A stretch of DNA of 64,000 nt from Sphingobacterium thalpophilum (GTDB lineage Bacteria; Bacteroidota; Bacteroidia; Sphingobacteriales; Sphingobacteriaceae): positions 18,504-82,503 of the forward strand of contig CAMCTU010000001.1 of assembly GCA_945878525.1 (NCBI GenBank), read 5' to 3'. Positions within the stretch are counted from its first letter, which is position 1, and each line of letters begins with the position of its first letter. Positions 38,413 to 47,685 of this stretch are shown one piece after another. Under the pieces are notes generated by a model. That model had not been told where the DNA came from. It ran no database searches and was given only the letters and a program-made list of their open reading frames with translations. The position numbers and the translations under genes were made by a program.

Positions 38413-39417
38413 ATGAGACTTTTTTATTTATTGATGTTCTTTTCCTCTGTTCATATAAGTTCATTTGGGCAGGTACAGGAAAGGATTGCAGACTGGGTTC
38501 TTGAAACTCCAAATGCCACATGGCAGGCCAGGGATTCACAGGGTGAGCTGGTTTACAAAAACAAACTATGGATATTTGGAGGCTGGTTCAATTCACATGA
38601 AGCACCACCGCGAGACGTATGGAGCTCCTCTGATGGTAAAATCTGGAAAAATCATACGAATTCTGCACCATGGATACATAGCGACCTGTCGATGTCAATT
38701 ACATTCAAAAATAAAATGTTTATGATGGGAGGCTGGTACAATGGACGTCTTAAGGGCCATTCAGCAAGTAATAAGGTATGGACCTCCAAAAATGGGATTA
38801 ACTGGAAGCTTGAAACCAATCAGGCAGCCTGGTCACCGAGAATAGCCGCTGCTATAGTAGAATTTAAGGGAAAAATTTGGTTGCTTGGTGGTACTGAGAA
38901 CTACTATTTTGGAGATCAAACCAGTCTTAAGAATGATATCTGGTACACTTCAAATGGTCGGGACTGGAATTTAGCTACTGCTGATGCAGGCTGGTCGCCC
39001 AGGGCATATCATCAGGCTGCTGTTTTGAACGGAAAAATTTATGTCTTTGGGGGCGGGAATTACGTTCCAGACTATCATGCTAAAAATGATGTTTGGAGCT
39101 CTGATGATGGTATTCACTGGACCAAACTGACCAGTGCTGCACCCTGGCATGAGCGATTATGGTTTTCGTCGGTTGTCTATCGCGAGCGGATATGGGTCAT
39201 AGCAGGATGGTCAAATAATCCATATAAAAATCATTCAGATGTTTGGAGTAGCAAAGATGGAATTACCTGGGAAGAGTTTAAATCAGAAAAAGTATGGAAA
39301 GGCCGTCATGAACAATCAGCCTTTATATTTCAGGATAAAATATGGATAGCAGGAGGTATGACTCCACCATTGGTTAATGATGTTTGGTCATTGAAACTTC
39401 CGCAGGACTGGAGGTAA
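38413..39417 (+). CDS. Exported Kelch/galactose-oxidase-like beta-propeller
   Basis: Repeated W-W-P-R and GGW/GGT blades: KNKLWIFGGWFNS, KNKMFMMGGWYNG, KGKIWLLGGTEN, NGKIYVFGGGNY, RERIWVIAGWSN. Confidence 0.85.
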   Translation: MRLFYLLMFFSSVHISSFGQVQERIADWVLETPNATWQARDSQGELVYKNKLWIFGGWFNSHEAPPRDVWSSSDGKIWKNHTNSAPWIHSDLSMSITFKNKMFMMGGWYNGRLKGHSASNKVWTSKNGINWKLETNQAAWSPRIAAAIVEFKGKIWLLGGTENYYFGDQTSLKNDIWYTSNGRDWNLATADAGWSPRAYHQAAVLNGKIYVFGGGNYVPDYHAKNDVWSSDDGIHWTKLTSAAPWHERLWFSSVVYRERIWVIAGWSNNPYKNHSDVWSSKDGITWEEFKSEKVWKGRHEQSAFIFQDKIWIAGGMTPPLVNDVWSLKLPQDWR

Positions 39418-39483
39418 AAGCGCATTAAGCTAAATGTAGAAAGCTCAAAGCCAATATCGAAACATAGAGTACGATGATAATCT

Positions 39484-39592
39484 GATTTTCAATGCACCAA
39501 TATATTACTGGCAACAGGAAATACTCTGACTCAGCAATGGATATGTGATTTTCAATGAACCATTATATTGCTGACAGCAGATAACTGGCAAC
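39484..39592. repeat. Imperfect direct repeat in intergenic DNA
   Basis: gattttcaatgcaccaatatattactggcaacagg and gattttcaatgaaccattatattgctgacagcag, start-to-start spacing 63 bp. Confidence 0.65.
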
Positions 39593-39599
39593 TAAATAA

Positions 39600-40517
39600 T
39601 TAAGCTTTTCTGGAAAATCCGCTTGTTATTTCATTTGAAGTCACTGTGTACTGACCATACATTTCAAAAAAGAGCAGAGCTCCATTAGTTTGCAGTAAAC
39701 CTGCCTGAGTCTCTCTCGATTCCATACCTGTTGTACAATCGCGAATTACACTTACCTGATATCCCCGATAATTCATTTGTAATACACCGTAATCTCTGGT
39801 GATCATACAAGCATTTGTATTAAATCCAGCAAAGAACAGGAAAAGTATACCTTTTTGTTTACAATACTGGTGCAATTCCTCTCCGTATGCAACAACTGCT
39901 TCATTTTTCAGGGGTAAAACCTTAGGGTGAAAAGTCAGTGGTGCAAGTGCATTACGTTCAGCCTCTTTTGGTGTAAAAGGTCGTCTATAAGCATTATATG
40001 GACCACTTAAATTACGAAATTCTTTAGGTGGCCAGCTATCAGGAACTGGTTTTAGTTCGGTCTCTGTCATCAGTTTAACCCAGTTTGGATGTGTTTTTGC
40101 GACTGGGGGTGATGGACAGTGGATTACTTCCATTCCGTATTCTCTACAACTTTTTAATAAAGGAACATATTTTTCATTAATAATCTTTTCTGCCCTTTCT
40201 TCGGGTTCCTTCAGATAATGACGCTGCCATACATCAAGTAAAACAAGCGCACATTGAGAAACCGGAATATTCCAGTCGAGGCTTGCCTGTTTGGTATTAA
40301 GTTCAAGCCATTCTTCACCTTGATCCACAATCCAGTTATGAAATCTGGGTTTTATATGAAGCTTTTCATTACTGATTGAATGTTCGAGTGAATTCAGACT
40401 ATCTTCTGTAATTGCAGGAATCGTCATTCCAATTCCTAATGCGGTCCCGAGTCCTCCCAATGAGCTTTTTTTAATAAAATCGCGTCTTGATGTATCTTTT
40501 GCAGCCATAATTATCAA
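39600..40517 (-). CDS. Isochorismatase-like cysteine hydrolase with Tat signal
   Basis: KDTSRRDFIKKSSLGGLGTALGIGM; CALVLLDVWQRHY, LFFAGFNTNACMITRDYGVLQMNYRGYQVSVIRDCTTGM. Confidence 0.85.
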   Translation of the reverse strand: MIIMAAKDTSRRDFIKKSSLGGLGTALGIGMTIPAITEDSLNSLEHSISNEKLHIKPRFHNWIVDQGEEWLELNTKQASLDWNIPVSQCALVLLDVWQRHYLKEPEERAEKIINEKYVPLLKSCREYGMEVIHCPSPPVAKTHPNWVKLMTETELKPVPDSWPPKEFRNLSGPYNAYRRPFTPKEAERNALAPLTFHPKVLPLKNEAVVAYGEELHQYCKQKGILFLFFAGFNTNACMITRDYGVLQMNYRGYQVSVIRDCTTGMESRETQAGLLQTNGALLFFEMYGQYTVTSNEITSGFSRKA

Positions 40518-40565
40518 CGATAAAATTGAATTTAATAAATTTCTGGATTAATAGTTATTCCTGCC

Positions 40566-42128
40566 TTATTTAGAAGCTGATGAAATCGCTTTCATTTTGC
40601 GTTCCCACCTTAATAATTCTGCTGTAAATGCAAGATTTTCTTTAGCCCTGTTCAAATAGGTCTTACGGATTTCATAATACACTTCCGGATTATAAGCCGC
40701 CAATTCCAGCCATCCATGAAGAATAGGGAAGTATGCCCCATGGTCGCCACCTTTTCCATCAACAGCCCTTCGAATCCCGCTTCTGTCTGGAAGAATCACA
40801 TTCCTTAACAAGGTATTTGAAAATCTGAGGGCATCCTCTTTAGTAAATACTATTCCGGCGCGGTTGGCAGCAGTTACCATCGCGATATCAAGCACTCCAT
40901 GTGAGCTGTCTTCAACATTTGGAGAGCCTTTGTAAATCATAACATTTGAAGAAAGCATATCCTCAGGTTTCCATCCTATGGTAGTCATAGGTTCATACCA
41001 ATAGGTCCATACATATAGATTTGACTCCTGATTATACTGCAAACGATTTTTTAACAGTCTTGCCATCTTTTCAGAGCGTTCCAGATATTCCTTTTTGCCG
41101 GTTAAACGATATAATGCAAGTTGAGAACTTGTATGCATACCTAGAAAATTGATAGGTTGGCCTACATTGTCAGCTGGAAATGATTCACCTCGTTCGCAGG
41201 TTAAATAATAACCCTCACCCTGATTTGGTCCATTTCGCCATAAGCGGGCTGATGCATCAAGATAAGATTCTTCAGCCGCTTTTATAAAGCGTTCAGCAGC
41301 TGGCCTTAGCTCTGTTAATTCACTTTTTTGTTTTACGATTTCGGCCAATCTGAGAAGTGGGTGATAGATGATACCCAGATAACCTGAATAAGCAAGTGTA
41401 ATAGGCTCTAAGCTTATACTTTGTGCAATAGGTATAGTAGATCCTGTGACTTTAACTCTGATCAGATTTGATTTAGTATCAGCATAATCTCCCGAACGGG
41501 TCGAATAAGGCGATAATGGATCATTAACTATTTTTTCAATGAATCTTTCATCATTAGGATTTAGACTCAGATTAAAAAAAGTCTCATTTCTTTTCCAAAA
41601 ACTGTTGGTTATCTTAAGATTACAAAGACCAGTTTTTGAATCCGGGATCAGTTCAACAATGGTCAGGTTATTGTTTGCATAAGTTGTGGAGCGAATATCT
41701 ACTGCAATCTTGCCACTTGCATTTAGCAATTTACCTTTTGCAACAACATATTTTAATCCCATGCTCCATGCTGGTCTGATTTTTCCAGAACCATCGCTTA
41801 CACCCAGTATATCATCACGATGGGTCAGCATACGATCACCCCGTCGTGCAACCTCCTTCAGATAAGTCGGATCATCTGTAGCTTCATACATATCTACAAG
41901 TGTTTCAAGTGTAGCAGCTTCGCCCCATGCCAAAGCACTGCCATCCGGTCTGGCATCCCATGGATCTGATTCAGGAAGCTTAGAGATTAGCAAATCTACT
42001 CTGGCTCGTGATATTTCTATCGAATCTACCCAAAAATCTGGGTGTATTTTTATTTCTGAATTTATCTCATATCCTGAAGCTCGAAATGATATAGTTATCA
42101 ACAGAGAAATAAGGAATATGTTTTTCAT
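40566..42128 (-). CDS. Exported alpha/alpha-barrel-type carbohydrate-active-like protein, function unassigned
   Basis: Signal peptide MKNIFLISLLITISFRASG; helical repeats with LVDMYEATDDPTYLKEVARRGDRMLTHRDD and LALYRLTGKKEYLERSEKMARLL. Confidence 0.55.
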   Translation of the reverse strand: MKNIFLISLLITISFRASGYEINSEIKIHPDFWVDSIEISRARVDLLISKLPESDPWDARPDGSALAWGEAATLETLVDMYEATDDPTYLKEVARRGDRMLTHRDDILGVSDGSGKIRPAWSMGLKYVVAKGKLLNASGKIAVDIRSTTYANNNLTIVELIPDSKTGLCNLKITNSFWKRNETFFNLSLNPNDERFIEKIVNDPLSPYSTRSGDYADTKSNLIRVKVTGSTIPIAQSISLEPITLAYSGYLGIIYHPLLRLAEIVKQKSELTELRPAAERFIKAAEESYLDASARLWRNGPNQGEGYYLTCERGESFPADNVGQPINFLGMHTSSQLALYRLTGKKEYLERSEKMARLLKNRLQYNQESNLYVWTYWYEPMTTIGWKPEDMLSSNVMIYKGSPNVEDSSHGVLDIAMVTAANRAGIVFTKEDALRFSNTLLRNVILPDRSGIRRAVDGKGGDHGAYFPILHGWLELAAYNPEVYYEIRKTYLNRAKENLAFTAELLRWERKMKAISSASK

Positions 42129-42177
42129 ATCGGCTAAATTTTGTTTTTGATTGCTAATTTCTTAAATATCTGATAAA

Positions 42178-42191
42178 CGGGTACATTAACG
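42178..42191 (+). promoter_or_regulatory. Candidate LacI-family operator, site 7 (cgggtacattaacg)
   Basis: Shared 14-bp motif in the divergent intergenic region between 40566..42128(-) and the LacI gene itself. Confidence 0.65.
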
Positions 42192-42297
42192 AATGTATTA
42201 AAAAAATGAAATGTTTACAATAATTTGATTTGAAAAGCCAGGGATAAAGATTACTATTGTGCAAATAGGTCTCCACAAAGTATTTTTGAAATTTGTC

Positions 42298-43359
42298 ATG
42301 AAAAAGCGAGTTAATGAACTTACGGGAGTAAAAGAAATTGCCAGAAGGGCTAATGTTTCAATTGCTACCGTTGACCGCGTGCTTCATAACAGAAAAGGGG
42401 TTTCCAAACAAACCAAGGAAAAGATTCTCGGTATAATTGAGGAATTAAATTACGAGCCTAACCTGCTTGCACAAAGGCTTGCCTCCAGAAAAATCCTTCG
42501 TTTAGCTACCCTGATACCTGGAATTTCAAAGGAAACCAGTTTCTGGGATGCCCCATTGAAAGGCATAGAGCAGGCTGATAAAGAAATCAAGCAGTTTGGA
42601 ATTATTATTGATAAATATTTCTACGATCAGAATAAAATTGAATCTTTTGTTGATCAAACAAAGATTATTCTTGAAAGTAACCCTGATGGAATTTTACTTG
42701 CACCTTCTTTTGTTGAAGAGTCCGTCAGGTTTACAGATAAATGTAGGGAATTGAATATTCCATATGTTCTGATTGATTCAGATCTGCCCAATGGCGACAG
42801 CCTGAGTTATATCGGGCCAAATCTGTATCATAGCGGCTATCTTGCTGCGCATTTGGTAAGTTACCTTGCTACAAACAATGAGAAAATACTTATAGTAAAT
42901 ATTTCTAGGGAGATCGACAATCATCACCATATTTTGAAAAAAGAAGAGGGATTTAGGGCCTATTTTGACAAGCATAAAAAGCCAGATAGTATTTTGAAAA
43001 TTGATATCAAAGATACTGATCCTAAATCAATTGAAAAGTATTTGAGCAATACCTTTGCTGAGCATAAGGATATCAGGATTGTTTTTGTAACTAATTCAAG
43101 AGTGTCCAAGGTCGCGCATTTTATTGATAACTTTAAAAAGGATGTAATTCTGATAGGGTATGATTTTCTGAAAGAGAATATTGAGTACATGGATAGAGGA
43201 GTTATCGACTTTTTAGTTTGTCAGAAGCCGAAACAGCAGGGTTACATGGGACTAATGTCACTTTATCAGCACCTCGCTTTCTCTTCTCCAATAGAGAAGA
43301 TTTATTTTATGCCTATAGATATTCTGACCAAAGAGAACAGTGCATTCTATAGAAATTAG
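42298..43359 (+). CDS. LacI/PurR-family transcriptional regulator
   Basis: ORF 42259..43359; HTH GVKEIARRANVSIATVDRVLHNRKGVSKQTKEKILGIIEELNYEPNLLAQRLASRK plus periplasmic-binding-like domain. Confidence 0.93.
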   Translation: MKKRVNELTGVKEIARRANVSIATVDRVLHNRKGVSKQTKEKILGIIEELNYEPNLLAQRLASRKILRLATLIPGISKETSFWDAPLKGIEQADKEIKQFGIIIDKYFYDQNKIESFVDQTKIILESNPDGILLAPSFVEESVRFTDKCRELNIPYVLIDSDLPNGDSLSYIGPNLYHSGYLAAHLVSYLATNNEKILIVNISREIDNHHHILKKEEGFRAYFDKHKKPDSILKIDIKDTDPKSIEKYLSNTFAEHKDIRIVFVTNSRVSKVAHFIDNFKKDVILIGYDFLKENIEYMDRGVIDFLVCQKPKQQGYMGLMSLYQHLAFSSPIEKIYFMPIDILTKENSAFYRN

Positions 43360-43385
43360 ATTCCCTTCATCTCTGTAAGTTTTAA

Positions 43386-43413
43386 ACCTGCGGGAATAAA
43401 CTCCCTTGCAGGT
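43386..43413 (+). terminator. Possible imperfect hairpin terminator after the LacI gene
   Basis: acctgc-ggga-ataaac-tccc-tt-gcaggt with small bulge. Confidence 0.35.
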
Positions 43414-43472
43414 ATATTCATTTAACAACTACCTTTTTTTAAGAAAAATTGATATAAAAAACAGATTAAACC

Positions 43473-44873
43473 ATGAGAATTATCTTAAGATCCGTATGTA
43501 CTTTTCTTTTTTGTTTCAGCATTTTTTTATTTAATAATAACCTTGGTGTTCTTGCATCAGATTTATATCCAAATACTGTTCAGGGTCAATTGAAACTTGC
43601 AGCATTTGATGTAGATGCAACTCCACCGGTTGGCAGCAGTTTAACATATGATCCGATGATCAATAGCTGGGATTTGGGTTTGAGGGCAAAAGGTATTGTG
43701 ATCTTAGGTGCCGGCGAACCAATTGTAATGTGCTCAGTAGATTGGATTGGTATTGCAAATGATAGTCAGGATGAATTTAAACGCATCATGGCTGAAGCGG
43801 CAGGTACTATTCCTTCGAGAGTGGTAGTACATGCTATTCACCAGCATGATGCACCGACTTCTGATTTTGGTGCAGAGAATATGCTCAAAACAGCTGGTTT
43901 AAGTACACTGGCATTTGATGGGAGCTATGCAAGAGATTTGATTCAACGTATTGGGCAGGCTATTCGTAAATCGATTACTAACGCTGTACCTTTTACACAT
44001 ATTGGAACCGGTCAGGCTGAGGTTTATAAGGTAGCCTCAAATCGCAGGATTCTTGGTCCAGATGGAAAAGTTAAGTATACCCGAACCTCAGCAACAAAAG
44101 ACTCTGTTATTCGAGCAGCTCCTGAAGGACTAATTGACCCAATGGTTTCTCTGATCAGCTTTTGGAATAATGACAAACCATTGGCAGTACTTAGTTATTA
44201 TGCGTCTCATCCACAAAGTTATTACCGCACTGGTATTTCCAATCCGGATTTCCCCGGGATTGCGCGATTTATGCGTCAGCTGGCAGTTCCTGAAGCTTTG
44301 CACATTCACTTTAATGGGGCCGGAGGTAATTTAACAGCCGGAAAATATAATGACGGTGCTAAAGAAAACAGGCTGATCCTAGCAGAGCGACTGGCGGACG
44401 GAATGAAGCGCGCCTGGGATAATACCAAACGTGTTCCGGTAAGTCCGGCTTCTGTGAAATGGAGTGTTGAACCTATAACCTTAAAGCCAGCGGAAGGTAT
44501 ACATAACCTCGAAGCAGCGATGAAAACTCAGACTTCTGTATTTTTATCTAACAATCTATCCAAGCTAGTCTGGTTAAAACGCTTGGAAGCAGGTAAAAAG
44601 ATTGATATTTCTTTGCTTAGTATCGGAAATACACGAATTCTGCATCTTCCGGGTGAGCCTTTTGTGGAGTATCAACTTGCTGCAAAAGCCGCGCGGCCGG
44701 ATCTGTTCCTGGCTGTTGCTGGATATGGCGACTATGCTGTTGGTTATATTGGCACTGCCATAGCTTATTCGCAGGGAGGTTATGAAACCGGTCAGGCTTC
44801 TGGGGTAACTGCCGAGGCTGAAGGAGTCTTAATGAAAGCAATAAATAAACTGTTAACTGGAAAATCCAAATAA
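43473..44873 (+). CDS. Neutral ceramidase-like protein, exported (second, divergent copy)
   Basis: LAAFDVDATPPVGSSLTYDPMI..., VVVHAIHQHDAPTSDFG, LSYYASHPQSYY, FNGAGGNLTAGKYND. Confidence 0.7.
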   Translation: MRIILRSVCTFLFCFSIFLFNNNLGVLASDLYPNTVQGQLKLAAFDVDATPPVGSSLTYDPMINSWDLGLRAKGIVILGAGEPIVMCSVDWIGIANDSQDEFKRIMAEAAGTIPSRVVVHAIHQHDAPTSDFGAENMLKTAGLSTLAFDGSYARDLIQRIGQAIRKSITNAVPFTHIGTGQAEVYKVASNRRILGPDGKVKYTRTSATKDSVIRAAPEGLIDPMVSLISFWNNDKPLAVLSYYASHPQSYYRTGISNPDFPGIARFMRQLAVPEALHIHFNGAGGNLTAGKYNDGAKENRLILAERLADGMKRAWDNTKRVPVSPASVKWSVEPITLKPAEGIHNLEAAMKTQTSVFLSNNLSKLVWLKRLEAGKKIDISLLSIGNTRILHLPGEPFVEYQLAAKAARPDLFLAVAGYGDYAVGYIGTAIAYSQGGYETGQASGVTAEAEGVLMKAINKLLTGKSK

Positions 44874-44916
44874 GTTCTGATACTTTTTGTTTTATTGTCT
44901 AATTTGTAAATAATTT

Positions 44917-44930
44917 CGGTAACGTACACG
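44917..44930 (+). promoter_or_regulatory. Candidate LacI-family operator, site 8 (cggtaacgtacacg)
   Basis: Shared 14-bp motif about 105 bp upstream of the second DegT gene. Confidence 0.65.
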
Positions 44931-45034
44931 CATATTTTTATCTTAGAATATATTTTTTAACTCAATAGCTGTTTTGAGTTGAAGAATGGATCTGAATTTA
45001 CATTCATCCCAGAAATCTGGATAAACATAACTTA

Positions 45035-46384
45035 ATGAAATTTAATGACCTAAATAGACGTGATTTTATTACTGCAGTTACTGCAACTACCGTTTCAACT
45101 GCTTTTTCCAATGTGATTCCTGCGTTTGGAAATAGCTCGCAAAACGGGAAACTAGCGATACATGGTGGTACACCGGTAAGAGTAAAGGTTTGGCCTAAAT
45201 GGCCTGCAATGATAGCAGATGAGAAACTAATTGACTCAGTTGTTAAAACAACCAAAAGCGGTATCTGGAGCCGCATTCAATCGCCAACAGGAACCGTAGC
45301 AACATTTGAGAAGGAATATGCCCGTTTAATGGGTACGCAACTTTGTATTGGAACAGGATCTGGAACTCAGGCACTCGCAACTTCCGTTGAGGCCCTGGAT
45401 TTTGGACCCGGTGATGAGATCATTACTTCACCATATAGTGATTTCGGGACTGTTTCTGCTATTTTAACGAGCCGAGCCTTACCAGTATTGGTAGATCTGG
45501 ACAGAGATTCATTCCAGCTTGATCCTGATGAGATAGAAAAGAATATTAATAAGAACACAAAAGCCATTATACCTGTTCATATTATGGGTATGCCATGTAA
45601 TATGGAGCGTATAATGGCTATTGCCAGGAAACACAATCTGAAAGTAATTGAGGATGCTTGTCAGGCAAACTTTTCAAAATATCAGGGAAAGCAATTGGGA
45701 ACAATTGGAGATTTAGGATGTTTTAGTTTTCAGGCAAGTAAGCAGATCTCCTGTGGAGAAGGTGGTGCGATCATTGGAAATGATGAGGTTCTGATGGACA
45801 GATGTTTTACTGTCCAGAATCATGGCACCAACCGAAAAGGTTTTAATGTGACAATAGGACCTAAATACCGTATGAATGAATTCGAAGGTGCAGTGCTGAT
45901 GGGGCAAATTACCGGTGCCAGAGAGCGTTTTGAAAAACGTAATTCGAATGCAGCTTATCTGGATGCAAAGCTTAAGGGTTTTCCCGGACTGGTTCCTCAA
46001 AAAAAGTATGCTGGAACCGAAAGTTCCGGCTATTATAAATATGCGATGAGCTATCGGAAAGAGCATTTTAACAATGCCAACAGGAGTAAATTTCTGAAAG
46101 CTCTTTCGGCAGAAGGGATTAATCTGAGCCCATATATTGCCAGAGGTTTTCATGTGGAGCCATGGGTTGACGAAATTATTGGTTTAAGAGAATACAAGGC
46201 GTTGTATTCAGCAAATCGACTTAAGCGGTACAAAGAAGAAATGCAAATGCCAATTTGTGATTTGGTCTGTAATGAAGAAATGGTGGTCCTTGAAGGGGTT
46301 GGATCATTACTGGGTAGCACTCAGGATATGGATGATGTTGTCAATGCGATCATGAAAGTTTATGAGAACAGAGATAAACTTTAA
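45035..46384 (+). CDS. DegT/DnrJ/EryC1/StrS-family PLP aminotransferase with Tat-like signal (second copy)
   Basis: LNRRDFITAVTATTVSTAFSNV; EDACQANFSKYQGKQLGTIGDLGCFSFQASKQISCGEGGAI. Confidence 0.85.
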   Translation: MKFNDLNRRDFITAVTATTVSTAFSNVIPAFGNSSQNGKLAIHGGTPVRVKVWPKWPAMIADEKLIDSVVKTTKSGIWSRIQSPTGTVATFEKEYARLMGTQLCIGTGSGTQALATSVEALDFGPGDEIITSPYSDFGTVSAILTSRALPVLVDLDRDSFQLDPDEIEKNINKNTKAIIPVHIMGMPCNMERIMAIARKHNLKVIEDACQANFSKYQGKQLGTIGDLGCFSFQASKQISCGEGGAIIGNDEVLMDRCFTVQNHGTNRKGFNVTIGPKYRMNEFEGAVLMGQITGARERFEKRNSNAAYLDAKLKGFPGLVPQKKYAGTESSGYYKYAMSYRKEHFNNANRSKFLKALSAEGINLSPYIARGFHVEPWVDEIIGLREYKALYSANRLKRYKEEMQMPICDLVCNEEMVVLEGVGSLLGSTQDMDDVVNAIMKVYENRDKL

Positions 46385-46438
46385 TTTACTTTCTTGCTTT
46401 TAATCCATTATTTTAAAAACAAAATTAGGATGTATTTT

Positions 46439-47471
46439 ATGAGTAGTTACAATCGGAGAAATTTTATAAAGATATCTGCTCTGGCTGGTACAGGTTTAAG
46501 TATTTATGGAAAATAAAGGTTCAGTAATTGCTAAATCTGCTGATTTAGCCGGGAAAAGGGTGGGTATTATTGGCTTAGATACCTCACATTCAGTAGCATT
46601 TACCAAGACATTAAATGCTTCAGATGCTTCTGCCGTTTACAGAGGCTATAAAATAGTTGCAGCCTATCCAAAAGGAAGTAATGATATAATAACAAGCGTT
46701 GAAAGAATCTCAGGATATACTGAAGAAGTGAAAAAGATGGGGGTAGAAATAGTTCTCTCCATTGCCGACCTGTTAAAGAAAGTAGATATGGTTTTATTGG
46801 AAACCAATGATGGCCGTTTACATCTTGAACAAGCTTTGCAGGTACTAAAAGCACGTAAGCCGGTGTTTATTGACAAACCAATTGCAGCATCTTTGGCGGA
46901 TGCAAAGGCAATATTTGAAGAGGCAAGAAAATATAAAACACCTGTATTTTCTTCTTCATCTTTAAGATTTATTACAGGTATTAATGATGTTAAGACGGGT
47001 AAAATTGGCAAAGTTATAGGTGCCGAAACCTTTAGTCCGGCAATTATAGAAAAAACGCATCCCGATCTTTTTTGGTACGGTGTGCATGGAGTGGAGTTAT
47101 TATTTGCCATAATGGGTGTGGGATGTAAAAAGCTAACCCGAATTCATACCAAAGACACTGATGTAGTAGTAGGTGTTTGGGAGGATGGAAGACTTGGAAC
47201 TTTTAGGGGTACACGAAATGGCAATTATAATTATGGCGGCAAAATCGCTGCAAGTGATTTTGGAGGAACCGTTTTTGGCGAAAAGGCAAACCTTAGTTTA
47301 GGCGAATTTAAGGGTTACGACCCTTTACTGGAACAAATTATCCAATTTTTTGAAACTGGAATAGCGCCTGTAAATCAGGAAGAAACCTTAGAAATAATCG
47401 CTTTTATGGAAGCGGCTGATGAAAGTAAGAATAAAGGAGGGTATCCGGTTAGTTTAAAAGTCTCTAATTAA
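46439..47471 (+). CDS. Gfo/Idh/MocA oxidoreductase; Tat leader and body lie in different frames
   Basis: Body ORF 46506..47471: KRVGIIGLDTSHSVAFTKTLN...KPVFIDKPIAASLADAKAIFEEA. Leader ORF 46439: MSSYNRRNFIKISALAGTGLSIYGK* one frame off. Confidence 0.75.
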
Positions 47472-47618
47472 GTGGATTCAATCACTCATATAGCTTTTGG
47501 TGCTTGCATGGGTGAAGCTTTTTCAGGTAAACAATTAGGGAAAAAGGCACTGCTTTGGGGCGTAATGGCTCAGAGCATCCCTGACATTGAGTTCATAGCA
47601 GCAGAGAGTGTAAAATAA
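47472..47618 (+). pseudogene. Truncated N-terminal fragment of a DUF457-like (YdjM-type) membrane metal-dependent hydrolase
   Basis: VDSITHIAFGACMGEAFSGKQLGKKALLWGVMAQSIPDIEFIAAESVK* matches only the N-terminus of that family and stops at 48 aa. Confidence 0.65.
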
Positions 47619-47685
47619 TCTGTTTTACTAAGTTAATATTCTAAATTGTGACACAGTTTATTTTACATTCTCCTCTTTCCTGAAA

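Noticed and set aside
45713-46153. 146-aa minus-strand ORF
   Set aside because: Antisense to the DegT gene; no signal or motif support.
46664-47110. 148-aa minus-strand ORF
   Set aside because: Fully antisense to the well-supported Gfo/Idh gene; no recognisable domain.
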